Source of the DNA: Limnoperna fortunei
Taxonomy: Eukaryota > Mollusca > Bivalvia > Mytilida > Modiolidae
Assembly: GCA_944474755.1 (NCBI GenBank)
Contig: OX104124.1
Coordinates: forward strand, 24,092,452 to 24,156,451
Reading direction: 5' to 3'
DNA length: 64,000 nucleotides
This document shows, in pieces, positions 15,801-27,600 of this stretch; within the stretch, counting starts at the first letter, position 1; every line of letters starts with the position of its first letter. The notes under the pieces were generated by a model. The model saw nothing but the letters and a program-made list of their open reading frames with translations. It ran no database searches and was not told where the DNA came from. Made by a program: the position numbers and the translations under genes.

Positions 15801-18466
15801 AAGAGGTCAGAGAGGACACTGGTGAGCCACCAAGTAATAAGAGATCAGAGAGGACATTGGTGAGCCACCAAGTAATAAGAGGTCAGAGAGGACATTGGTG
15901 AGCCACCTAGTAATAACAGGTCAAAGAGGACATTGGTGAGCCACCTAGTAATAAGAGGTCAGACAGGACATTGGTGAGCCACCTAGTAATAAGAGGTCAG
16001 AGAGGACATTGGTGAGCCACCAAGTAATAAGAGATCAGAGAGGACATTGGTGAGCCACCAAGTAATAAGAGGTCAGAGAGGACATTGGTGAGCCACCTAG
16101 TAATAAGAGGTCAGACAGGACATTGGTGAGACACCAAGTAATAAGAGGTCAGACAGGACATTGGTGAGCCACCTAGTAATAAGAGGTCAGAGAGGACATT
16201 GGTGAGACACCTAGTAATAAGAGGTCAAACAGGACATTGGTGAGCCACCAAGTAATAAGAGGTCAGACAGGACATTGGTGAGCCACCTAGTAATAAGAGG
16301 TCAGAGGGGACATTGGTGAGACACCTAGTAATAAGAGGTCAAACAGGACATTGGTGAGCCACCAAGTAATAAGAGGTCAGAGAGGACATTGGTGAGCCAC
16401 CAAGTAATAAGAGGTCAGAGAGGACATTGGTGAGCCACCAAGTAATAAGAGGTCAGAGAGGACATTGGTGAGCCACCTAGTAATAAGAGGTCAGAGAGGA
16501 CATTGGTGAGCCATCAAGTAATAAGAGGTCAGAGAGGACATTGGTGAGACACCTAGTAATAAGAGGTCAGACAGGACATTGGTGAGCCATCAAGTAATAA
16601 GAGGTCAGAGAGGACATTGGTTAGACACCTAGTAATAAGAGGTCAGACAGGACATTGGTGAGCCATCAAGTAATAAGAGGTCAGAGAGGACATTGGTGAG
16701 CCATCAAGTAATAAGAGGTCAGAGAGGACATTGGTGAGCCACCAAGTAATCAGAGGTCAGAGAGGACATTGATGAGCCACCAAGTAATGAGGTCCGAGAG
16801 GACATTGGTGAGCCACCAAGTAATAAGAGGTCAGAGAGGACATTGGTGAGCCACCAAGTAATAAGAGGTCAGAGAGAACATTGGTGAGACACCTAGTAAT
16901 AAGAGGTCAGAGAGGACATTGGTGAGTCACCAAGTAATAAGAGGTCAGAGAGGACATTGGTGAGCCACCTAGTAATAAGAGGTCAAAGAGGACATTGGTG
17001 AGTCACCAAGTAATCAGAGGTCAGACAGGACATTGGTGAGCCATCAAGTAATAAGAGGTCAGACAGGACATTGGTGAGCCACCAAGTAATAAGAGGTCAG
17101 ACAGGACATTGGTGAGCCACCTAGTAATAAGAGGTCAGAGAGGACATTGGTGAGCCACCTAGTAATAAGAGGTCAGAGAGGACATTGGTGAGCCACCTAG
17201 TAATAAGAGGTCAGACAGGACATTGGTGAGCCACCAAGTAATAAGAGGTCAGAGAGGACATTGGTGAGCCACCTAGTAATAAGAGGTCAGAGAGGACATT
17301 GGTGAGCCACCTAGTAATAAGAGGTCAGACAGGACATTGGTGAGCCACCAAGTAATAAGAGGTCAGAGAGGACATTGGTGAGCCACCTAGTAATAAGAGG
17401 TCAGAGAGGACATTGGTGAGCCACCTAGTAATAAGAGGTCAGAGAGGACATTGGTGAGCCACCTAGTAATAAGAGGTCAGACAGGACATTGGTGAGCCAC
17501 CTAGTAATAAGAGGTCAGACAGGACATTGGTGAGCCACCTAGTAATAAGAGGTCAGAGAGGACATTGGTGAGCCACCAAGTAATAAGAGGTCAGAGAGGA
17601 CATTGGTGAGACACCAAGTAATAAGAGGTCAGACAGGACATTGGTGAGCCACCAAGTAATAAGAGGTCAAACAGGAAATTGGTGAGCCACCTAGTAATAA
17701 GAGGTCATACAGGACATTGGTGAGCCACCTAGTAATAAGAGGTCAAAGAGGACATTGGTGAGCCACCAAGTAATAAGAGGTCAGAGAGGACATTGGTGAG
17801 CCACCAAGTAATAAGAGGTCAGACAGGACATTGGTGAGCCACCAAGTAATAAGAGGTCAGAGAGGACACTGGTGAGCCACCTAGTAATAAGAGGTCAGAC
17901 AGGACATTGGTGAGTCACCAAGTAATAAGAGGTCAGAGAGGACATTCAGGTGAGCCACCTAGTAATAAGAGGTCAGACAGGACATTGGTGAGCCACCAAG
18001 TAATAAGAGGTCAGAGAGGACATTGGTGAGACACCTAGTAATAAGAGGTCAGAGAGGACATTCAGGTGAGCCACCTAGTAATAAGAGGTCAGAGAGGACA
18101 TTGGTGAGCCACCTAGTAATAAGAGGTCAGATAGGACATTGGTGAGCCACCAAGTAATAAAAAAGAGGTCAGAGAGGACATTGGTGAGCCACCAAGTAAT
18201 AAGAGGTCAGACAGGACATTGGTGAGACACCTAGTAATAAGAGGTCAGAGAGGACATTGGTGAGCCACCAAGTAATACGAGGTCAGAGAGGACATTGGTG
18301 AGCCACCTAGTAATAAGAGGTCAGACAGGACATTGGTGAGACACCTAGTAATAAGAGGTCAGACAGGACATTGGTGAGACACCTAGTAATAAGAAGTCAG
18401 AGAGGACATTGGTGAGCCACCAAGGAATAAGGGGTCAGAGAGAACATTCAGGCGAGCCCCCAAGTG
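832..18466. repeat. 38-bp satellite array, about 464 copies, in intron 16
   Basis: Uninterrupted head-to-tail array of 17.6 kb. The unit on the plus strand reads AGTAATAAGAGGTCAGAGAG then GACATTGGTGAGCCACCT. Variation is confined mostly to a few switching sites: GAGAGG/GACAGG/AAGAGG/AACAGG, GAGCC/GAGAC/GAGTC and CCTAG/CCAAG. A marker unit with a 2-bp deletion (ATGAGGTCCG) occurs at 3611, 7257, 11967, 13333, 15421 and 16787; the spacings show long-range duplication. Stops (TAATAA) in the unit exclude coding on the plus strand. On the gene strand the unit contains a pyrimidine-rich stretch ending in TAG in roughly half the copies, resembling a 3' splice site. Edges: more diverged units at both ends, as expected for a satellite homogenised from the centre. 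Confidence 0.98.
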
Positions 18467-18530
18467 TAGATGATTGAAAAAGAAAACTATGTATATGATG
18501 TAGTGTACATTCTTTATATACTATTGTTAC

Positions 18531-18645
18531 CATTGACTTTCCAATTTCACAATTTTTTAGACCAGCATACTGCAGTATATGTAGACATGCATGTGGTGTT
18601 ATCCTTTCTCTGGGCAATGGTGTCAAAAATGCAATAATGGTGTAC
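18531..18645 (-). CDS. Myosin exon 16 (converter start; residues 641-679)
   Basis: With the AG carried over from exon 15 this reads [21 protein letters not shown] then [18 protein letters not shown]. It matches RY..L.....P.....C..IL...GL....GK.KV of the myosin converter. Acceptor attatacag. The donor is most likely ATG|gtaaca (phase 0), because the expected continuation (V-F-aromatic/basic, then an IQ helix) is not in the downstream bases. It is the last exon I can find: the 38-bp satellite begins about 65 nt further on and no converter/IQ exon is visible in 1-831. Confidence 0.85.
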
Positions 18646-21600
18646 CTGTATAATAAAATTATAACAAAATCTATTAAATAAATTTAATTATTTATTTATA
18701 CATAGAAAAATAAAAATGTAGAATTTCAGCATGATATCCTGAATTTAAAGACCTCAATAAAAAGTTACAAAACCATGAAAATTAAGTAGAATACATGTAC
18801 ATGTACAGCAGACAACCTCCATGAAATGCACAAGACCATTGACAGAGAAGGCAGGACAAATTAATATACATCCCTTCAGGTCATGTCATGAAACAGTGAA
18901 CTCTGTGGCTTGATCTATAGGTTAGATACACTGGGAGAAGGTGAATTTCAACATGTAATAAACAAATCATTCTTTTGTACAAAAAGAATACCTCCACTAT
19001 GTCCACTGCAGTTATTTACAGTACTTCCAGAGAGGATGGTCACTCAAACACTCAGTTACACGGTATGACACCCACATTTTCTCAGAGAATCAGTTTTTCA
19101 GAGTGTTGTTATTTGCCACTTAAAAATTAATCCCTTTTGGGTGTTACACAATTGCCACATTGTGTTTTGGGGATTTTTTGGGTGTAAAAAATATCTTTTA
19201 TTGTTTATGTAAGTAAATGCTTGGTTTTCTCATCTCTACATAATAAAAGTGTGTTAAATCTTTGAATTTTATGGGGTTTTTGTCAGTCTTTGTATTGTGC
19301 ACATGAGTTGTGTTTTTAAATGAAACTTGTATCTTTTATTTTTATTAATGGATCTGCTATGTTAAGGACATGTCAATGTGTATTTATTCATCTTTGAACC
19401 CAGATTACCTTCTGCTGACCACATGGTTATACAGTTGTGTATTTATTTATGTCATGTGCACCTAATGAGACCAGATAACATGTTTACCTCAGTGTATTGA
19501 CAAAACAAAATTAGAATGACATATTATAATCATGAAATAAATAGGACAAAACAAATTTTATTATATAGATAGAGATGAAATATCGAATTTTCCTAGTGAC
19601 AGAAATCACGGTAAATCACATGTGAAAATTATCGTTTATTTTCACTCTCGGGTTTTTTCCCGCCAAAAAGTGTCTTTTCGATGATCAAAACACAAAAGCT
19701 AAAATAATTGTTCACTAATAGACCGGAACCTGCTAGAACAATATCCTATTATATGTCATTTAGCCTGACAATATCCTTATTTGTTATTTCAGAACGAAAT
19801 ATTAGTTACCTGGCATCCTGATCCAGATATGGGCGGCCATGTTGCAGTTGGTTTTGTACTATACAGATATTCATCCGTCGTTCATAAAATTTAGGATTAA
19901 GCATTAAAATTTTATGAAAACAATTTTGATCTATATAATAAATAGGATAATCAATTGGGTATCGTGAACATCCAAAATATGATCACTCGTGCCACATAAA
20001 GCGAGTTCCGCGCACTCGTTTAATCAGATGCGTTATGCGGCACTCGTGATCATATTTTGGATATTCACTCCGCCCAATTAATTATCCTATAAATCTTTGG
20101 TTGCAGTTACTTGAACATAGAACTTTATCTCTCTTTTTAAAATTTATTCAAGTTGTGCAAAAAATCTGCTCTAAAGCAAGTTCAAATAGGTAATAACTCC
20201 TAACCTTAAGCATAGGTAATCTGCCAATTCATATCTGGAGCTGCAAAGGTTACTGTACAATGGAATCAAATAGTAGGGCCATTACGAATGAGCTTTTTAT
20301 TTTGGGGGAATTGTTTACATTTAATTTGTCGATTTCTGGATCAAAATGTATCCAGATTCTGTAAACATGTTAAATACGACTTTATTTTTTATTTTAATGA
20401 ATTGTGAACTTCGTTTAATTCTAACAAATTCAGAACACGATCTCCTGCATTCGTCTAACTAGGATCAATATTTAACTATACCATTCATACCTGTGTATAA
20501 ATTCGTCAAATGACATCCTGGTTGGATACCCTAATTTACGTATTCTGGTAGTTTCAAGTACACCTGTACTAATAAGCTGATGCAAGACAATTTTCTCATC
20601 AAAGTATTGAGGCTGTTGATGAGAATTCGGCTTTATACAGCGTATGAAGTGTGGCTCTCCTTTCGATATTTTTTTCATAAGTTTTGATAATGAGTTCTAT
20701 GAGAAAAAATAAAAAATTCATGTAAGTTACATAAGAAACATGTGGTGGCATGGTGAATTCTACTAAGTATCTTTGATGACATTTTTTTTTACATAATTAG
20801 GGCTGTCTGTAAGTGTTTTATTTACATAATTAGGGCTGTGTAAGTGTTTTATTTACATAATTAGGGCTGTCTGTACGTGTTTTATTTACATAATTAGGGC
20901 TGTCTGTACGTGTTTTATTTACATAATTAGGGCTGTCTGTACGTGTTTTATTTACATAATTAGGGCTGTCTGTAAGTGTTTTATTTACATAATTAGGGCT
21001 GTCTGTACGTGTTTTATTTACATAATTAGGGCTGTCTGTACGTGTTTTATTTACATAATTAGGGCTGTCTGTAAGTGTTTTATTTACATAATTAGGGCTG
21101 TCTGTACGTGTTTTTTTTACATAATTAGGGCTGTCTGTAAGTGTTTTATTTACATAAATAGGGCTGTCTGTAAGTGTTTTATTTACATAATTAGGGCTGT
21201 CTGTCTGTGTTTTATTTACATAATAAGGGCTGTCTGTAAGTGTTTTATTTACATAATTAGGGCTGTCTGTAAGTGTTTTATTTACATAATAAGGGCTGTC
21301 TGTACGTGTTTTAATTACATATTTAGGGCTTTTCTTTAAGTGTTTTAATTCAAATGTGCACATCTTGACATTGTATTACATTGTTGGGATAAATTACAGA
21401 GCTATGCATTATTTCACTGCAAAAACATCTGTGATACACTGCAGTCATACATTGGTGACACTTGAAACAATAAAACGGGTTGTTGATTTGTATATTATTG
21501 GTCACAAGTAAAATAAATAAAGCAAAAACACTTGAAAAAAATGTTCCAGGCATATTTTTAATATTCAAATATACCTTGAATATATACTTTTTTATTGTAT

Positions 21601-24600
21601 AGGACTCTCCACACTCTTCAGCATCATTTTTAGCCATTTAGCCCTGGCATACCCTGTCTTTGATGCATTTTCAGTTTTAAGCAGATTGGGTATAAAACAA
21701 ACCAGTCTCCCGCATCCATGTCAACTTTATATGCACACTTGGTGTGATATAATAACAAATATTTACCCTGAAATATGCACTGGCTGTGGTGGTATTAGGT
21801 ACAGTGTTATCATCATATTGACCATTTCTTAGCCTACAATACAAATCAAAAAAATTATGGTAATAATTTTTAATGGAAAAGAAAACAAGGGGTCTGGATC
21901 AATGTACCGAATTAAAATTATATGATGGTCACAAAGAATACATAGCCAGTTAAGCATGTTAAATGGTCCTGCCAAATCCCAACATACACTGGTAATACAA
22001 TACATTATTTCCATCTTTATTCTTAAGCAAAACAAGTAAATGTTCAAAAACATGATGAGATATTCCAGCTAAGCCTGCCGCGACTCTGTTGGTAACGATT
22101 CTAACCATCAACTGTAAATTTGACACTATACATCATTGGAATCAAAAGTGCCTTTATATTAACTGTGCTTACTTTTTCTGTAGGTCCCGTCCTGCTCGCC
22201 TTGACAACGTGTCACCTGGGTCAAGATGTCTGCTAGGAAGCTGCCATTCAGGAACCTGCCACTGGTTTCTGTATAAAGTGTCTCTGTTCAAGAATGTTAT
22301 TGTATAAGTAAATGGTATTTTAATTTTTCTTTCATAGTATGTTAAAAGACTTGTGAGATACATTTGTACAAGAGATAACAAATTTAAATGATTTATTGTG
22401 TCAATACAGTCTTATAATAAGACCTTTGTTGTTTAGTATTGATGAAATACCGGCCACTGATGAAGGTGGTATTGTACTTTATTTACTAGTTGTTTTTTGT
22501 GTGGTTTTTTTTTTTTTTTTTTTTGGGGGGGGGCGGGGGATTCTCTTGCTAGAGAAGTCTTATAAGCAAGGGATTGCTATATCTGTTCAAATAACTTTCT
22601 TATTATCTTATTTAAATATCAGATAAAAATAAAAAGAATTAGTTTTTGTTTGATTGATAGGTTTTAATGCCACTTTTGCCACTTTTAGCAATTTTTCAGC
22701 TATATCATGGCATCCAGTCTTTATTTGGGGATGAAAGCCGGAGAACCCAGAGAAACCCCCAACCTTCGGAAATTTAAAATCCTTATCAATTCAGACTGGA
22801 GTCGAGTGCACCCTGCCGACACTGAGACTGGAACCCACAACCTCAGTACTGACAGACCATGTGATAATAGTAGATGGAATACCTTAACCAATTGACCACT
22901 GAGGCCAAAAAAGAATTGGTACACTGTTGCATAAATATATAATGAAGATAAGTTATACGGATGAAATTGTTGAAAATTAAATTAGCAATATTAAACCATG
23001 AAAAGTACAGTAGATTTTAACGGGCTTAAAAAAGATGTAAAGAGTTAAAAGCAATGACTGTTCTACCAACTTTGTTTCTAGAAATAACTGATTCCTTACT
23101 ATACATAACTAATCAGTGAACAATTCCATTACAAAAGTTTCAGACTTACCAAACCCTTTTCCCCCAAATTATACTGTTACCATGGTTACATACCCTTTCT
23201 TCAGAGTTCCTGTTTCAGATAGTTGAGCTGTAAACAACTCTGTAATCAATTTATTCTGGCTGTTTTCCATCAGACTTTGGAAGTTTGAACCAAGTGTTTC
23301 TCTGTTCTTCTCTATAAAACCTTCAGCTCTATATGTAACCTACCGAATAAACAAGACAAAAACCTTAATAGGCTTCCAACTGTTAAAATACAGAGAAAAG
23401 TGTGTCATAGTCATCTCTGATACATGTAACACATAAATATAGTTAATTTGTACAGTTAGACAGCAACATTAGCACTCAAGTTCCTAAACAAGCAGTTTAA
23501 ATCTCTCTATATATATATATATAAGTGCACTGCTGATTGCAATGACAATTACATTGCAAATTCTCAAATTTTTGCAATGTTTGCATGGTGACAGTATGAT
23601 TTGTGAAAAACAAAGCTCTTATTTAAATCCTTTAAATATTTTTGTTTATTAAATAATTCCAAGATCACATTAATTTAACATGTATCTCCATCCATTCCTC
23701 AACAATAATACAGCACTCAATAATTTCTGAATACACATTTGGCCATTGCCAGGCCTAGATATTTGTCACTTTTTAGAAAATTCATGAACATTTTCATATT
23801 TTTGGCGAATAAAATGACATTCTACAGTAAAGGTCTCCAGATGGATTTGACAGCTATAGTCGTGTTTACATCACTGAATCCATGGTACACATCATAATAA
23901 AGTTGTTACCTGGCCAGCATAATGCAGAATTGTGAACACAGGATCTTTAGACTTGGACTTTTTATAGTGACTGTGTTTTGAGAACTGCTTGTTGAGTTTT
24001 TCCACGAAGCCACTGTCAACAGATGCAGCTAGTCGACAGTCATCTTCTAACTGAGCAAACAATCCACCTGGTCTCTACAAGCATTTAAATAGAATTTAAA
24101 ATCCATCGTTACTACTGCTACATCAATAATGAAGACTAAAAATGAGATACTTTCACTGTTGTTTAATGTAAATTAATGTTCTTGGTAACAAAAAACCCAC
24201 ATGGGTCAACTGCATTATTAGCATTGCTGCCAGAAAACAGCAGAAATTTTTATAAATTTTCTTAATTCTGTGTTTAATCTGTTTTTGTTTTGTTGTGGTT
24301 TGTTGACTGACAAGACAGATGATGGACTGCTTTTAGTGAAAAATTGGCCAGTACAGATTTTTTTTAAAAAGGTCAAACATATGTTTTGAATTTCTAATTA
24401 ACAAAAAGATTGTAAACAACCTACTTACTTCTCTAAATCACACAATAAAAGCAACGCATTATAGTTACATTTTGTAACAAAAATAGACAGAAAACTCAAC
24501 AAGCACAGAAAATAACAGGACAATTACAAATCCCGACTCAGACAAACATGTATGACAGGTGAAACAAACCAAAAATTGCAAGTCTGAAATGGCCCGGTTG

Positions 24601-27600
24601 CAAAGTAATATTGCCTTAATAAATGGGAAATGGATTACAATTTGTTGGAAGAAAGTTTTGATTCTGTGTAAAAAAAAATGTAGGTGGAGTTTATTACAAA
24701 GAAACAGAACCATGTCTTGTAGAATGGAAAACTTTTCTTGAACAATTTTTATGTGATCTACCTCAATATGTAAAGTTTCAAGGATCTTGTTTGGAAGCTG
24801 GAGGAGTTGGTTACACAAAATATGTTCACACTTTGGTTAAAATTTGCTGACTATGTTCCCAAGTTTGAAAAATTGGAAACAAAATCCCCGAAATCCATAA
24901 AAGCAGGTATCTTCAAGTCAATCTTTCTGGGAAGTTTTGTAGGTTAAAAACTAGTGTATTTGATTACACAAAGTAGGTACATGTTTCAGCAAATGTTCTG
25001 AAAAATGACTCAGTTCCCAAGTCTTGAAAATTAGAAAAACAATCCTTGAACAATTCCATAATATCAGGTGCACAACTTCAATACATGTGAAATCTGTCTG
25101 TGAAGTATCCGAGGTCTTGATTGAAAACATTTTGAGGATAATAGATATCATTTTTTCCTTGCCTGCCAAACCCTCACTTTACAATAACCCAGGCTTGCAC
25201 TTCGTACTGTGCGACCTGGTAAAAAACAAAAACAGGTAGTGGGTTATGCAAACTCAATAAAAACCATGGGTTCACTGAGGTACTCCAGATAAGTACCGAT
25301 AAGGATGGAAGTCATAGTATACTTGTAGTGGTAATGTTGTTATTAAGTAATCTAAAACTGCAGGTATAGTTATACATTTACTATTAAAACTTATTAACTT
25401 TCTGTTATTCAAGTCTATGTTAGTTTGTTTGAAGCTTTTTATAACTTTTGACAAAAATTTTTGGCTGTTTTCAAGTATTTCAGTTTTAATTGGGGAAGAC
25501 AGCCAGAATACCCTGAGTGAGATGTACCTGTAAAAACAGATTTAAAATATCCACGTTGTTTGTAAATTTGATTTTTGGTGGTTTTATGCCCTCTGCTTCA
25601 TATGACTGCATCTCTCTGCTAAACACTGCTTCATTAAATAAATTCTGAAGTTGTTCATTAGCAACGTTTATACACAACTGTTCAAAACTGTTTACGGGAA
25701 AATTCTCGAATCCTGCCATGTCTAAAATGCTTATTACTCCCTCTGGATACCTCCTTAAAAAAAACAAACATGTAGGTGAGATTGTGAATACAACTATACT
25801 CAAACATGCTCTAGGCAGCACCTGTATATAGCATACATTGGGTTTATAAGACCATTATATTTTGATCCCTCTGTTGTCAATTTTATTTTTACTGTCCTGT
25901 ATAAAATGGCCACCTGTCTAATGAGACCTACATTTTTGGCTTTTCATAGAGTGGAGTTTTGAATGTAAAACACAGTAGAAACGTCTCTCAGCCATTTATG
26001 TCAATGGCCCATAAAGTGAGCTCAGAGGTAAGTGGTCTCCATGGCCCATAAAGAAAGCTCAGAGGTAAGTGGTCTCCATTTTTAACTATTTTAAGTCATT
26101 ATCTATGAAACAATACAAGGTCTATGACTTGTTTGTGATGTTCTGGTGCATTCACTTGATTTGTTCGTGAATGACAGTTATCACATTGTCCTCAAATTGT
26201 AAACTAATACTTCTCCTGCGTGTCTGGATAAGTATACTTACATTGTTAGCAAATTAAAGTATTAAACAAATTATAATCATGCATTTATTTTTTAATTGTG
26301 TGAAGATATTATCTACACAGTTAAATTATTGATGGTAATCCATTCCTTTACAGTAAATTTCTGTTGCTGTGTAAACTGACCAACAGTAAGAATCACATTT
26401 GGACTCATTTTCATAAACCCATGGTCACTTTCTGATAGTAGGCACATTTAATATTAAAGAACCTCAGTGAGCAAGCTCACAATACCCCACGCATTTCCCA
26501 TTACATCAAGGTGGTATTTGGTAAATAAATTGGTATATTGAAGTTTCATGAAAATCAATGAAGAAATGAAAGTGCTATCCAGGCAATAAATATTGAATAT
26601 AAATGTACATGAAAGTTGACTGTCCCCCTCCCAAAAATATGGTCCCCCTTGTCAAATTTCGCTAAAAATCAATCCCATGCAAGCACTGCTACTATAACTT
26701 TGTTTGTTTGAATGGTGTTTTAATGCCACTTTTAGCAATTTTTCAGCTATATTATGGCGTTCAGTTTTTATCAGTGGAGGAAAGCCGGAGTACCAGGTGA
26801 GAACCCTTGACCTGCAGTAAGAAATTGTCAATTAAGATTGGAGTCGAGTGCACCTGCCTGCAGTGAGAATTGAACCCGCAAAGTATGCCTCCTAAAAATA
26901 TGGTCCCCCTTGATGAAATTCCATGAAAATCAATCCAATCCAAGCACCTACTATAAGTAACAATTTCCCAAAGTTTCATAAAAATCCATAAAGAAATGAA
27001 AGTGCTATCCAGGTGACAACATTGAATATACATGTACATGAAAGTTGACTAAGTCCCCCTCCCAAAAATATGGTCCCTCCTTGACAAATTTTACTAACAA
27101 TCAATCCATCGAAGCACCTACTATAAGTAACAATTTCACAAAGTTTCATGAAAATTCATGAAGAAATGAAAGTGCTATCCAGGCAACAACATTGAATATA
27201 CATGTATATGAAAGTTGACTAAGTCCCCCTTGAAGATTTTCCCTGAAAATCAATCCCATCCAAGCACTTACTACAAGTAACAATTTCCCAAAGTTTCATT
27301 AAAATCCATTTAGAATTGAGAGCGCTATCCAGGCGCAACAGCATGACACATGGACAGACAGGTAAAAAACATTATACCCCTGAAACTTCGTTGCATTGGG
27401 GTATAATGATCTTCGTATTGGATTATAAAATGTGCAAGAAAGAAATTTGTTTATACCTCGATGGAAAAAATATTTTTTGCAGTCAATCCTTTATTAACAT
27501 TTTATTTGCAATTACTGGGTGGATGTCTCTACTAGTGAACTGTTAGTCCTTAAAGGTATCAGATGCAAAGTAGTCACTATTAAGGGCTGACAAGAAGTCA

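Noticed and set aside
832..18466. Could be a CRISPR array
   Set aside because: Units are contiguous 38-bp repeats with no unique spacers; the host is eukaryotic and no cas genes are present. The same applies to the arrays at 45445, 49401 and 55581.
18435..18530. Exon 16 extended past GKSM to a stop or start in the satellite edge
   Set aside because: The frame stays open (VTIVYKE...) but loses myosin similarity exactly at ATG|gtaaca, while all neighbouring junctions behave as introns. A retained-intron isoform cannot be excluded.
20830..21363. 177-codon frame with 11-residue repeats as a separate gene or exon
   Set aside because: It lies between two myosin exons that join perfectly without it; the open frame follows from a 33-bp unit.
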